From the NCBI RefSeq assembly GCF_000271485.2, contig NZ_AKVN02000001.1, positions 934,001-998,000 on the forward strand: a stretch of 64,000 nt of DNA, in the 5' to 3' direction. Under the pieces are notes generated by a model. That model was not told the origin of the DNA and did no database searches. It saw nothing but the letters and a program-made list of their open reading frames with translations. Below are positions 34,475 to 42,638 of this stretch, piece after piece. This DNA comes from Pelosinus fermentans DSM 17108. Its GTDB lineage: Bacteria > Bacillota > Negativicutes > DSM-13327. A program made the position numbers and the translations under genes. Position 1 is the first letter of the stretch. Each line of letters begins with the position of its first letter.

Positions 34475-35254
34475 TTGTCGAAAAAAATGCTGAGTTTGAT
34501 GGTAGTCGGAATTTTGGTATTATCCTTGGGTTTAGTTGGCTGTGGTCAGAAGGCTGCAGATACGGACAAGGCCAAAGTACTTAAAATTGGTGCAGAGATG
34601 ACATTTCCGCCTTTTGAGTTTCAGGAAGAGGGCAATAAAGAATATGTTGGCTTTGATATGGATTTGGCAAGAGCAGTGGCAAAGCAAATGGGCTACACTG
34701 CAGAAATTCAAAACATTGGTTTTGATGGTCTGATTCCTGCATTGGAAGCAGGCAATATTGATATGATCGTATCCGGTATGAGCATTACAGAAGAACGTAG
34801 TAAAAAAATAGCGTTCTCCAAACCTTACTATAAATCTGGTTTGTCCATTGTAGTTAAAGGGGACAATAATTCGGTTGCTAGCTTTAAAGATTTAGAAGGT
34901 AAAAGAATTGCTGTACAAATTGGCACCACAGGTGCTGAAGAAGCTAGAAAAATAAAAGATGCAAATGTACGGGAATACAATAGCAATTCCGAAGCATATA
35001 TGGAACTAAAAGCTGGCGGTGTGGATGCAGTAGTGAATGATCTGCCAGTGAATGAATATTACTTAACAAAAAGCGGCGAGAAAAATGCCAAAATTGTTGG
35101 CGATATCGTCAATGCCGAGGAATATGGCATGGCTGTAACGAAGAAAAACACGGAGCTAGTGGAAAAAGTAAATAAGGCAATCGATGAGTTAAAGAAAAAC
35201 GGCGAATACGAAAAAATTTATGTGAAATGGTTTGGTAAAAAACCACAACTATAA
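34475..35254 (+). CDS. Polar amino-acid ABC transporter substrate-binding lipoprotein (copy 3)
   Basis: 259 aa beginning at TTG 34475, chosen because it gives MSKKMLSLM, which aligns with both paralogues, and has GGGAGG 8 bases upstream. Lipobox GLVGC. Landmarks: IGAEMTFPPFEFQEEGN, GFDMDLARAVAKQMGY, VSGMSITEERSKKIAF, VQIGTTGAEEARKIKD and VDAVVNDLPVNEYY. It is more diverged from copies 1 and 2 than they are from each other, and has its own promoter. It ends just before a large palindromic terminator. Confidence 0.9.
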   Translation: MSKKMLSLMVVGILVLSLGLVGCGQKAADTDKAKVLKIGAEMTFPPFEFQEEGNKEYVGFDMDLARAVAKQMGYTAEIQNIGFDGLIPALEAGNIDMIVSGMSITEERSKKIAFSKPYYKSGLSIVVKGDNNSVASFKDLEGKRIAVQIGTTGAEEARKIKDANVREYNSNSEAYMELKAGGVDAVVNDLPVNEYYLTKSGEKNAKIVGDIVNAEEYGMAVTKKNTELVEKVNKAIDELKKNGEYEKIYVKWFGKKPQL

Positions 35255-35301
35255 ATAATGAAGAGGCTGCCTCAAACGCTTGAGGCAGCCTCTTCATTAT
35301 T
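35254..35301. terminator. Bidirectional terminator with a 22-bp perfect stem
   Basis: The arms 35254-35275 and 35280-35301 are perfect complements around an ACGC loop. The sequence sits between convergent genes (binding protein copy 3 and the beta-barrel gene) and can end transcripts from both. Confidence 0.9.
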
Positions 35302-35303
35302 CC

Positions 35304-35894
35304 TTACCATATGAGAGGAAACTTATATTCTGAATCACCTTCATCATTTTCCCTGTTAATGCCTCCTATATCAAAGCGATAGGATAAGCCCCAATAAAAA
35401 CCATCACATTTTTTATCGTTAAACTTTGAAATCCGGTATGTAAAATTGGTTTTTAAATCATCAGTCAGCTTATAGCTTAATCCCACCTGTGATTCGCGGA
35501 AATGACTGCCAACGACCTGGGACACATAGTAATCCCAGTCTTCATTGAGAAAACCGTTCGTTGCTCCTCCAAAAAAAGACTTATTATGAGAATCCATTGA
35601 CACATTGCCAACTATGAATCGCGAATTGGGGCCAAAATTAAATTGGGCGTAAGTTTCATTTGTCTTGTAGCCAGCAGACCGCCAATTCGTTTTTTCGAAC
35701 CCAACTGTCAGTGAATGTGTAATTTTATAGTCAAAGTTAAAATTACTCCCACTATCACTACTGTTATGAATCATGAAGTCTACATTAAGATCTCCAGTTT
35801 CCAAATTCTTAACTGGAGCAGCCAACGCGGTGCCAAGCATGAGATAGGTGCAAAAAAAAGATACTACAGCTATTTTTGTTCCTTTTTCCAACAT
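35304..35894 (-). CDS. Probable outer-membrane beta-barrel protein
   Basis: 196 aa from ATG 35894, where GGAGGGAT precedes the start by six bases; a longer in-frame ORF reaching 36017 begins inside a repeat and is rejected. Residues 1-26 are a signal peptide (KIAVVSFFCTYLMLGTALAAP, split by the cleavage site after ALA). The rest is a series of short alternating amphipathic strands (FNFDYKITHSLTVGFEK, QVGLSYKLTDDLKTNFTYRI, DGFYWGLSYRFDIGG) ending near a strand, as in outer-membrane barrels. Function unknown. It is one of the signs that the host has an outer membrane. Confidence 0.65.
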   Translation of the reverse strand: MLEKGTKIAVVSFFCTYLMLGTALAAPVKNLETGDLNVDFMIHNSSDSGSNFNFDYKITHSLTVGFEKTNWRSAGYKTNETYAQFNFGPNSRFIVGNVSMDSHNKSFFGGATNGFLNEDWDYYVSQVVGSHFRESQVGLSYKLTDDLKTNFTYRISKFNDKKCDGFYWGLSYRFDIGGINRENDEGDSEYKFPLIW

Positions 35895-35931
35895 GAGAAA
35901 ATCCCTCCTAACGATTTTAATGAAACTTACA

Positions 35932-35940
35932 ATTATATCA
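35932..35940 (-). promoter_or_regulatory. Extended -10 promoter of the beta-barrel gene
   Basis: On the minus strand TGATATAAT gives a TGn-extended -10 element; no good -35 is seen. Transcription would start near 35925, about 30 bases before the ATG. Confidence 0.45.
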
Positions 35941-35999
35941 ATTATCGTTGTTCTTCTTTGTTTTTTGCTTTGAAAATAAAAATGACAGCGTTCAACTCC

Positions 36000-36041
36000 T
36001 CTTCGTGTTCTTTGCATCTATTCGCGCCTTCGCGTTTCACG
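36000..36041. repeat. Half copy of the palindromic repeat, GAAG subtype (H2)
   Basis: A right arm only: CTTCGTGTTCTTTGCATC then TTCGCGCCTTCGCGTTTCA followed by a T-run. It lies between divergent genes (beta-barrel and permease), so it is not there as a terminator for either. Confidence 0.55.
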
Positions 36042-36106
36042 TTTTTTTGTTTATTTCTAAGTGACTTTAAAAACCATATTTTAAAGAGATCCACGTTTCA
36101 ATAGGA

Positions 36107-36135
36107 TTGACAGCATTGTCCTGTGTGTTTATAAT
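36107..36135 (+). promoter_or_regulatory. Consensus promoter of the permease-ATPase operon
   Basis: TTGACA (36107-36112) and TATAAT (36130-36135) with a 17-base spacer, the strongest match in the window. It rules out the longer reading frame that would start at 36107. Confidence 0.82.
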
Positions 36136-36190
36136 CATAGTGTTGCGTTATTATACACGCATACATATTTTTGAATTAAGGGTGAAGACT

Positions 36191-36856
36191 ATGAACTTTG
36201 ATTTTGATTTAATTGTGCGTTCCTTTCCCCTTTTACTAGTCGGTGCAGGGGTAACGGTGCAAATTACAGCATTCAGTGTGAGTCTGGGTTTGCTAATTGG
36301 AATGTTTGTTGGAATTGCACGTTTATCCAATACTTGGATTATTAAAGCATTAGCTGCAGTGTATGTGGATTTTATTCGCGGCACACCGCTGTTAGTGCAG
36401 ATTTTTCTTATTTATTTTGCACTGCCCATTATTGTAGGGCAGCGGATTGATCCTTTTATTGCTGCGATTACCGCTTGCAGTATTAACAGCGGTGCCTACG
36501 TGGCAGAGATCTTCCGCGGCGGAATTCAATCCATTGACAAAGGGCAGATGGAAGCAGGACGTTCTCTTGGTATGACTTGGGGACAGACCATGCGCCATAT
36601 TATTTTGCCTCAGGCTTTCAAGCGCATTATCCCGCCTTTAGGAAATGAGTTTATTGCAATGATGAAAGATTCTTCTTTGGTATCGGTAATTGGTTTTGAA
36701 GAGCTTACGAGAAGAGGGCAGTTAATTATTGCCCGCACCTACGGGTCTTTTGAAATATGGTTATCTGTAGCATTTATTTATTTGATTATGACCTTCACAA
36801 TTTCACGTTTGGTAGATTATTTGGAGCGGAGGTACAAAATCGATGATAAGCATTAA
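36191..36856 (+). CDS. Polar amino-acid ABC transporter permease
   Basis: His/Glu/Gln/Arg-type permease of 221 aa with five predicted membrane segments: [36 protein letters not shown] start, [14 protein letters not shown] and the rest. The EAA loop is [20 protein letters not shown] with the glycine that contacts the ATPase. ATG 36191 is chosen for its fit with the family and the AAGGGTGA site. It overlaps the ATPase gene by 14 bases. It should serve the three binding proteins upstream, since only one permease gene is present. Confidence 0.92.
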   Translation: MNFDFDLIVRSFPLLLVGAGVTVQITAFSVSLGLLIGMFVGIARLSNTWIIKALAAVYVDFIRGTPLLVQIFLIYFALPIIVGQRIDPFIAAITACSINSGAYVAEIFRGGIQSIDKGQMEAGRSLGMTWGQTMRHIILPQAFKRIIPPLGNEFIAMMKDSSLVSVIGFEELTRRGQLIIARTYGSFEIWLSVAFIYLIMTFTISRLVDYLERRYKIDDKH

Positions 36857-37562
36857 AAATGTTCATAAACATTTTGGCAAACTCCATGTTTTAAAAGGGA
36901 TTAATGCTCATATTGCAGAGAAAGAAGTTGTCGTTATCATTGGACCCAGTGGTTCAGGTAAGAGTACATTACTCCGCTGCATTAATTACTTGGAAGAGCC
37001 AACAGAAGGCGAAATTATAGTGGATGGCATTCCTCTTACGAATGAAGCCAATATTAATAAAGTGCGGGAAGAAGTAGGGATGGTTTTTCAGCGCTTTAAT
37101 TTATTTCCTCATAAATCAGTATTAGAAAATATCATCCTGGCGCCTATGACTGTGCGAAAAACACCAAAGTCTGAGGCGGTAAAAATTGCCCAGGATTTAC
37201 TTGTAAAGGTTGGACTGGCTGACAAGGAACATGCCTATCCGGAGCAGCTGTCAGGTGGACAGCAGCAGCGGGTGGCGATTGCCAGAGCATTGGCTATGAA
37301 ACCGAAAATCATGCTGTTTGATGAGCCCACTTCTGCCCTTGATCCGGAAATGGTTAAAGAAGTGCTGGATGTTATGAAATCCTTAGCTCATGAAGGAATG
37401 ACAATGGCGATTGTTACTCATGAAATGGGCTTTGCCCGGGAAGTTGGGGATCGGGTTCTTTTCATGGATGAAGGACGCCTTGTGGAAGAAGGCACGCCAG
37501 AAGAGATTTTCTCTCATGCGAAAGAAGAGCGAACTAAATCCTTTTTATCTAAAATATTGTAA
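36843..37562 (+). CDS. glnQ: Polar amino-acid ABC transporter ATP-binding protein
   Basis: 239 aa ATPase of the GlnQ/HisP type. Walker [10 protein letters not shown] near residue 35, Q-loop [15 protein letters not shown] signature [15 protein letters not shown], Walker [16 protein letters not shown] and the H-loop VTHEMGFA. The symbol indicates family; the true substrate is unknown. It energises uptake through the permease just upstream. Confidence 0.93.
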   Translation: MISIKNVHKHFGKLHVLKGINAHIAEKEVVVIIGPSGSGKSTLLRCINYLEEPTEGEIIVDGIPLTNEANINKVREEVGMVFQRFNLFPHKSVLENIILAPMTVRKTPKSEAVKIAQDLLVKVGLADKEHAYPEQLSGGQQQRVAIARALAMKPKIMLFDEPTSALDPEMVKEVLDVMKSLAHEGMTMAIVTHEMGFAREVGDRVLFMDEGRLVEEGTPEEIFSHAKEERTKSFLSKIL

Positions 37563-37601
37563 GAAAAAGGATGATTTCTTATAAATTCCAGGCTGTGCGA
37601 T

Positions 37602-37630
37602 TTGACACACATATCCAGGAATGTTATACT
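37602..37630 (+). promoter_or_regulatory. Promoter of the cold-shock gene
   Basis: TTGACA (37602-37607) and TATACT (37625-37630) with a 17-base spacer. The roughly 50-base leader up to 37689 contains the AGGAGGAG site. Confidence 0.75.
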
Positions 37631-37689
37631 TTAGATAGTGGTCACGTGGTTGGCCTCAGTTTATTGTTTATTTTAGGAGGAGTTTCATA

Positions 37690-37887
37690 ATGATTGGTAA
37701 AGTAAAATGGTTTAGTTCTGAAAAAGGCTATGGTTTCCTTGAAAGAGAAGATGGCGGCGATGTATTCGTACATTTCTCAGCAATTCAAGATCAAGGCTTC
37801 AAAACTTTAACTGAAGGTCAACAAGTTGAGTTTGATATTGTTGATGGCGCACGTGGACCGCAAGCAGCTAACGTTGCTAAAGCTTAA
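37690..37887 (+). CDS. csp: Cold-shock protein (single-stranded nucleic-acid-binding)
   Basis: 65 aa single cold-shock domain. The RNA-binding motifs RNP1 (KGYGFLER region) and RNP2 (VFVHFSAI) are present, with the usual start [14 protein letters not shown] and end [10 protein letters not shown]. It acts as an RNA chaperone. Ends at a strong terminator, so it is monocistronic. Confidence 0.95.
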   Translation: MIGKVKWFSSEKGYGFLEREDGGDVFVHFSAIQDQGFKTLTEGQQVEFDIVDGARGPQAANVAKA

Positions 37888-37906
37888 TAGATTTTGAGCA
37901 AATATA

Positions 37907-37931
37907 CCCGGCTATTATAGCCGGGTTTTTT
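37907..37931 (+). terminator. Terminator after csp
   Basis: CCCGGCTA pairs with TAGCCGGG around a three-base loop and is followed by six T residues. Confidence 0.9.
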
Positions 37932-37942
37932 GATTATATATA

Positions 37943-37990
37943 ACCCTTTGTGTACTTTGCGCCTTTGTGGTTCAATTCGTTTTATATCTT
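37943..37990. repeat. Half copy of the palindromic repeat, CAAAG subtype (H3)
   Basis: CCCTTTGTGTACTTTGCG and CCTTTGTGGTTCAATTCG form a right arm with the tail TTTTATATCTTTT. It closely matches the right half of R4 at 47930-47975, including the tail, but has no left arm; the csp terminator lies where that arm would be. Confidence 0.6.
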
Positions 37991-38119
37991 TTAGAGAACG
38001 TGTCGCATTCTCTTATAGTACTAATAGATATAATTATCGAAATAGTTAAAATTTATAAAGGACTTTAATATCTGTATGGAGAATGATACTTATAAGACAC
38101 TGAAAGGAGATGGGCGATT

Positions 38120-38650
38120 ATGGCAATCATAGTACGAGGCAAAAATATTGAGATTACACCAGCACTAAAGGAGTATGTAGTAAAACGCACTAGTAAGATT
38201 ACGAAATACTTCGATACTCTAGGAGAGATTACAGCTATTTTGGCTGTAGAAAAAGGTCGCCATATAATTGAATTGACTGTGCCGGTTAATGGTATGATTC
38301 TCAGAGGCGAGGAAGCCACTGCTGATATGTATACTTCCATTGATCTAGTTGTAGACAAAATTGAAAAACAAATTGAAAAATATAAAACCAAAATTTCTCG
38401 CCGCATGAAAGCCGGTACCTTTAAAGGGGAATTAGTTGCTGCTACTGCCGCTCCAGAGGTAGAAGAACTCCATGTTGTGAAGACGAAACGATTTGCTGTT
38501 AAACCGATGGATATTGAAGAGGCTATTTTACAGATGAATCTTGTCAATCATGATTTTTATGTATTTAGCAATTCGGAAACAGAAGAGGTCAATGTAGTAT
38601 ATCGCCGTAAAGATGGAAGATATGGTTTGATTGAACCTGATTTTAACTAA
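38120..38650 (+). CDS. hpf: Ribosome hibernation promoting factor, long form
   Basis: 176 aa. Residues 1-100 are the HPF/RaiA ribosome-binding domain (IIVRGKNIEITPALKEYV, KYFDTLGEITAILAVEKG, DLVVDKIEKQIEKYKTKI). The C-terminal domain (RFAVKPMDIEEAILQMNL, HDFYVFSNSETEEVNVVY) dimerises the factor and pairs 70S into 100S particles. AAGGAGATGG serves the ATG. Located upstream of secA and prfB, the usual Firmicute position for this gene, though a hydrogenase operon now lies between. Confidence 0.93.
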   Translation: MAIIVRGKNIEITPALKEYVVKRTSKITKYFDTLGEITAILAVEKGRHIIELTVPVNGMILRGEEATADMYTSIDLVVDKIEKQIEKYKTKISRRMKAGTFKGELVAATAAPEVEELHVVKTKRFAVKPMDIEEAILQMNLVNHDFYVFSNSETEEVNVVYRRKDGRYGLIEPDFN

Positions 38651-38713
38651 GGAATAGATATGGCTCTAAGGTATAGTTAAAATGAAAAAATAAGTGCAGA
38701 GTTAAAAGAGTAA

Positions 38714-38767
38714 GCACAAGGTAACCACGTGAAACAATGTTTCATGTGTGTACTTTGTGCTTTTTTT
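38714..38767 (+). terminator. Terminator after hpf
   Basis: GCACAAGGTA (38714-38723) pairs with TACTTTGTGC (38751-38760), with an inner CACGTGAAAC/GTTTCATGTG helix around AAT. Seven T residues follow. Confidence 0.85.
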
Positions 38768-38825
38768 ATTCAATCACAAAAATCCCCTCTTCTGGCATGA
38801 GGAAGGGGGAAGGAGGAGCAATCAT

Positions 38826-40367
38826 ATGAGGATATTTACAAGGAAGGGCACTGTGCTGTCACGCCGAAAGTTCTTTAAGCTGCTTGGGGGCATGGGGCTG
38901 ACGGGTGCGGTAGCGTCTATATCTGGATGCAGTACTGATGCGGTTGGAGGGAAAGGATGGATACCGGGGCAGTATCAAGTACCGGGAAATTGGCCAGTCA
39001 AGGTCAAGGGGCGTATCCCGATTGATCCGGCCAACCCTTCCATTGTGCGGGATGATCAGAAATGCATTTTGTGCGGTCAGTGTTTAGATGTTTGTGAGAA
39101 GGTACAAACAGTCTACGGATATTATGAATTACCAATAAAAAAAGATATTACTTGTGTGAATTGTGGACAGTGTGCCTTGTGGTGTCCAACGTCATCGATT
39201 CGGGAAAGGGAAGATCTTCAAAGTGTATTACGAGTATTGGAGGATCCTAACCTGCATATTGTCATTCAAACGGCACCGGCTACTCGTGTTTCCCTTGGGG
39301 AAGAGTTTGGTCTGCCAACTGGCAGCATCGTAGAAGGACAACAAGTTGCTGCTCTCAAACTGTTAGGTTTTGATGCTGTGTTTGACACTAACTTCAGCGC
39401 GGATGTAACGATTATGGAAGAGGCAACAGAGCTGCTCAAGCGCTTAGACAAAGGCAATGCCTTGCCGCAGTTTACCTCTTGCTGTCCAGGATGGGTAAAA
39501 TTTTGTGAATACTATTATCCTGATTTACTGCCCCATCTATCTTCTGTTAAATCTCCCCAGCAAATTTTAGGGGTTCTGGCAAAGACCTATTACAGTGAAA
39601 GAGTAGGAATAGCACCTGAAAATATTGTGTCTGTGGCTGTGATGCCCTGTACTGCAAAGAAATTCGAATGTCAGCGGCCCGAAATGAATGCTGCTGGACG
39701 AAAAGCTGGCAATCCTCAAATCCGTGACGTGGATTTTATTTTAACTACTAGAGAATTAGCACGCTTAATGAAGTTACGAAAGATTGATCTCAGTGGTTTG
39801 GAAAGCGCAGCGTACGACCATTTGATGGGAGAAAGCAGCGGAGCGGGCGTCATTTTTGGTGCTACTGGAGGAGTAATGGAAGCAGCTGTCCGCTCTCTTT
39901 ATTTTCTGGTCAGCAAACAACGCCCGCCTGAGCAACTACTTAAATTTGATGCTGTACGAGGCCTTGGTGGTGTCAAGGAGGCTGAAGTTATGATTCCCGG
40001 CAAGGGAAGCCTAAAAGTTGCAGTTTGTCATGGATTAAAGAATGCCAGAATGATCTTGGAAAAAGTTCGTGGGGACAATTCTCCCTGGAGCTTTATTGAG
40101 TTTATGGGCTGCGTAGGAGGATGTATCGGTGGTGGCGGTCAACCTCGTACTTCCTTAGCTTCTGCCGATGAGGTCAGACAAGCGCGCATTGCTGGTCTCT
40201 ACAGCTTGGATGACAGGATTTATAGGAAAAGAGCTAGCTTTGAAAATCAGAAAGTTCAAACTTTATATAAAGAATATCTTGGTAATCCGGGAAGCGATCT
40301 TGCTGAAACATTATTACATACTCATTATGTCGATCGAGCCAAGGATGTAACGATACGAAAGAAATGA
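38826..40367 (+). CDS. hydA: Exported [FeFe]-hydrogenase catalytic subunit
   Basis: 513 aa from ATG 38826 (AAGGAGGAGCAATCAT site). The N terminus has a twin-arginine signal, SRRKFFKLL, followed by a lipobox-like ISGC, so the folded enzyme is probably exported and possibly lipid-anchored. Two ferredoxin clusters follow: CILCGQCLDVCEK and CVNCGQCALWCP. The H-cluster motifs are TSCCPGWVKFCE, MPCTAKKFECQRPE and FMGCVGGCIGGGGQP. It oxidises or produces H2. The downstream HybA-like and HybB-like genes suggest electrons pass to the quinone pool. Confidence 0.93.
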   Translation: MRIFTRKGTVLSRRKFFKLLGGMGLTGAVASISGCSTDAVGGKGWIPGQYQVPGNWPVKVKGRIPIDPANPSIVRDDQKCILCGQCLDVCEKVQTVYGYYELPIKKDITCVNCGQCALWCPTSSIREREDLQSVLRVLEDPNLHIVIQTAPATRVSLGEEFGLPTGSIVEGQQVAALKLLGFDAVFDTNFSADVTIMEEATELLKRLDKGNALPQFTSCCPGWVKFCEYYYPDLLPHLSSVKSPQQILGVLAKTYYSERVGIAPENIVSVAVMPCTAKKFECQRPEMNAAGRKAGNPQIRDVDFILTTRELARLMKLRKIDLSGLESAAYDHLMGESSGAGVIFGATGGVMEAAVRSLYFLVSKQRPPEQLLKFDAVRGLGGVKEAEVMIPGKGSLKVAVCHGLKNARMILEKVRGDNSPWSFIEFMGCVGGCIGGGGQPRTSLASADEVRQARIAGLYSLDDRIYRKRASFENQKVQTLYKEYLGNPGSDLAETLLHTHYVDRAKDVTIRKK

Positions 40368-40437
40368 TTTAAGGTGTAGTTTTTGCTAATAAACAGTTGT
40401 TTTTCAAGAGACTGTTTTTTATGAGCGGAGGAGGAAT

Positions 40438-41301
40438 ATGATGGCTAAAGGAGTTTTAGTCGATATACCAAAATGCATAGGTTGTGGCAGTTGTACGGTA
40501 GCTTGTAAGTTGTGGAATCAGGTGGGCTTTGACGAGAGGTATCCTTCCAGTGGGAAGGAAGCAGTCTTAAGTGATAAGAATTGGACAATTGTCGTATCTT
40601 GTGAAGTGGTGGATAAAGAGAATCGTCCCGCATGGCGTTTTACAAAACAGCAATGTTTGCACTGTCAGCAGCCTGCTTGTGTTTCTGCCTGCTTTTCTAA
40701 GGCATTACAGAAAAACAGTGATGGGGCAGTTGTATATTATCCTCATTTATGTGTGGGTTGTCGTTACTGTATGGTGGCTTGCCCTTTTGATATTCCTCGC
40801 TATGAATGGGATAAGACATTTCCCTTAGTAACAAAGTGTCAAATGTGTTCTACGCGAATTAGCCAGGGGGAAGCTCCGGTGTGTGTGCTGGTTTGTCCTA
40901 CGGGTGCCATAGAATTTGATGAACGGGATTCCTTGCTGAAGAAGGCACACGCTAAGATTCATAAAGATAGCACTTATACAAGGAGTATATATGGGGAAAA
41001 GGAGGTTGGTGGAACAGGATGGCTCTATATCTCTGATGTTGCTTTTGACAAATTGGGATTTAAGACCAATCTGGGAAGTGATTCTCTACCGATTTATAGT
41101 CATAATTATCTAAAGTATATACCCGGTATAGCTGTCATTTGGGGGATGCTGCTAACAGGCCTGTATTACTATGGTAAACGGAAGAAAGATTTGTTAACTA
41201 AAAACCGGGAATCAGAAATCAGCAGTACTGATAAGAAACGGGAAAAGGAAGTCGTTTCTCGGAAAAACTCATCTAGAAAGTCAAAGGATGAGCATAATTA
41301 A
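40438..41301 (+). CDS. Four-cluster ferredoxin subunit with C-terminal membrane anchor (HybA/FdnH-like)
   Basis: 287 aa. The ferredoxin clusters are CIGCGSCTVACKLW, QCLHCQQPACVSACF, CVGCRYCMVACPFD and CQMCSTRISQ...CVLVCP, typical of the electron-transfer subunits of DMSO-reductase and hydrogenase complexes. A single membrane helix near residue 225 (YIPGIAVIWGMLLTGLYYYG) is followed by a long basic tail. It lacks its own signal, so it may be co-exported with the Tat-borne hydrogenase or face the cytoplasm. GGAGGAGG is the ribosome site; ATG 40438 and 40441 are both usable. Confidence 0.88.
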   Translation: MMAKGVLVDIPKCIGCGSCTVACKLWNQVGFDERYPSSGKEAVLSDKNWTIVVSCEVVDKENRPAWRFTKQQCLHCQQPACVSACFSKALQKNSDGAVVYYPHLCVGCRYCMVACPFDIPRYEWDKTFPLVTKCQMCSTRISQGEAPVCVLVCPTGAIEFDERDSLLKKAHAKIHKDSTYTRSIYGEKEVGGTGWLYISDVAFDKLGFKTNLGSDSLPIYSHNYLKYIPGIAVIWGMLLTGLYYYGKRKKDLLTKNRESEISSTDKKREKEVVSRKNSSRKSKDEHN

Positions 41302-41345
41302 CGTTGGCCATGTTACAACCTACGTTTATCGTTAGCTCATCCTTT
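41283..41345. repeat. Intercistronic inverted repeat in the hydrogenase operon
   Basis: AAAGGATGAGC (41283-41293, inside the end of the ferredoxin gene) pairs perfectly with GCTCATCCTTT (41335-41345), with a further TAACG/CGTTA pairing inside. No T-run follows, so it is more likely an mRNA processing or stabilising stem than a terminator. Confidence 0.6.
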
Positions 41346-41411
41346 GCCTGCTTCATAGATATAGATACTGGTTTCTGAGAGACTTACAGGAAGGTATAGG
41401 AGGAAGAAGAA

Positions 41412-42563
41412 ATGAAAAATGATTTTTTGCCTTGGCGGTTTACGATCACCAAACCTCGTATGATCTTACTGTTTTTAGCGGCAGTAAGTGCAGCAATTAT
41501 TATTTTCCGCTTGATTACGGGGTTTGGCATGGTAACCAATCTAAATGACAATCATCCCTGGGGTTTTTGGATTGCCTTTGATGTTCTTGCTGGTGTTGCC
41601 TTGGCTGGAGGCGGATATTCTACTGCATTAATTGTTCACATTCTGCATCAAGAGCAATATATGTCTGTTGCAAGAAGCGCACTTTTAACATCTTTATTTG
41701 GATATATCTTAGTCATGTTTGGTTTATTTTTAGACATTGGTCAATGGTTTAATTTCTGGCGGCCTTTCGTATCTTGGGGGCATTCCTCAGTGCTTTTTGA
41801 AGTATTTTGGTGCCTTTCTATTTATACGACTATTCAAGTATTGGAATTTGGTGAAATTATTACGGAACGAATTGGCGTGAAGTTTCATGTCTGGCTGAAG
41901 AAACTATTGCCTATCTTACTGATTGTGGGAGTGATTTTTCCCACTTTACACCAAAGTTCTCTTGGGGGGTTATTCCTAATTACCGTATATAAGCTATACC
42001 CTTTATGGTGGTCGAGCTTTATCCCTATTTTCTTCTTATTATCTTCATTTTTTGTTGGTCCGGCGATGATTTGTGTAGAATCCATTATAGCCGGCAGAGC
42101 TTTTCACCACGATATCTCAACATCCGTATTACATGGATTAGCTAAGATTAGCAGCTGTGCAATGATCCTCTATTTCGTATTGAAAATATATGATCTTGCC
42201 GAAAGGGGAATCTTAGGGTTGATGTTTGCTGGAAATATGGAAGGTAATCTATTTTTAATTGAAATGATAGCTGGCATTCTTCTTCCTGTTGGTATTGTTT
42301 TCAGCAAAATGGGTACTACTAAAAAAGGCTTATTAGCATATGGGCTGCTGGTTAGCTGCGGTGTGGTTCTTAATCGTTTAAGTATTGTACTTATTGGCCT
42401 GTCTAAACCAGGGCAAGGCATTTATCTTCCTTCTGTATGGGAAGTATTTACTAGTATTGGTCTGGTGGCTATTGGCTGTTTGGCCTATTGTTTCATTGTA
42501 GAAAACTTTCGTATTTTTGGAGATGAGGATCGTCGGAAGATGTACTTCAAGCATTCAGCATAG
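41412..42563 (+). CDS. NrfD/HybB-type integral membrane subunit
   Basis: 383 aa polytopic protein of the NrfD/PsrC/HybB family, with about ten hydrophobic segments. The family-typical NDNHPWGFWIAFDVLAGVAL lies near residue 45, followed by GGYSTALIVHIL and VMFGLFLDIGQWFNFWRPF. These subunits bind quinone without haem. It is preceded by AGGAGGAAG. As the last gene of the hydA operon, it would couple the exported hydrogenase to the menaquinone pool. Confidence 0.88.
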   Translation: MKNDFLPWRFTITKPRMILLFLAAVSAAIIIFRLITGFGMVTNLNDNHPWGFWIAFDVLAGVALAGGGYSTALIVHILHQEQYMSVARSALLTSLFGYILVMFGLFLDIGQWFNFWRPFVSWGHSSVLFEVFWCLSIYTTIQVLEFGEIITERIGVKFHVWLKKLLPILLIVGVIFPTLHQSSLGGLFLITVYKLYPLWWSSFIPIFFLLSSFFVGPAMICVESIIAGRAFHHDISTSVLHGLAKISSCAMILYFVLKIYDLAERGILGLMFAGNMEGNLFLIEMIAGILLPVGIVFSKMGTTKKGLLAYGLLVSCGVVLNRLSIVLIGLSKPGQGIYLPSVWEVFTSIGLVAIGCLAYCFIVENFRIFGDEDRRKMYFKHSA

Positions 42564-42572
42564 AATGTTTAC

Positions 42573-42620
42573 ATGGGTTTTTTCCTATTTACCGATTAAG
42601 GTAGGGAGAAAACCCATTTC
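42573..42620. terminator. Bidirectional terminator between the hydrogenase operon and a small gene
   Basis: ATGGGTTTT with TTCC and TACC (42573-42593) pairs with GGTAGGGAGAAAACCCAT (42600-42617), with a few bulges. It lies between convergent genes. Confidence 0.65.
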
Positions 42621-42638
42621 TTAGGTTTTGATAGAGGA

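Noticed and set aside
35895-36104. Upstream extension of the beta-barrel frame and an opposing plus-strand frame
   Set aside because: Both run through half repeat H2 and the promoter regions; the signal peptide and ribosome site fix the beta-barrel start at 35894.
38065-38547. 160-codon open frame on the minus strand opposite hpf
   Set aside because: It is the antisense shadow of hpf, with no ribosome site and no plausible protein features.
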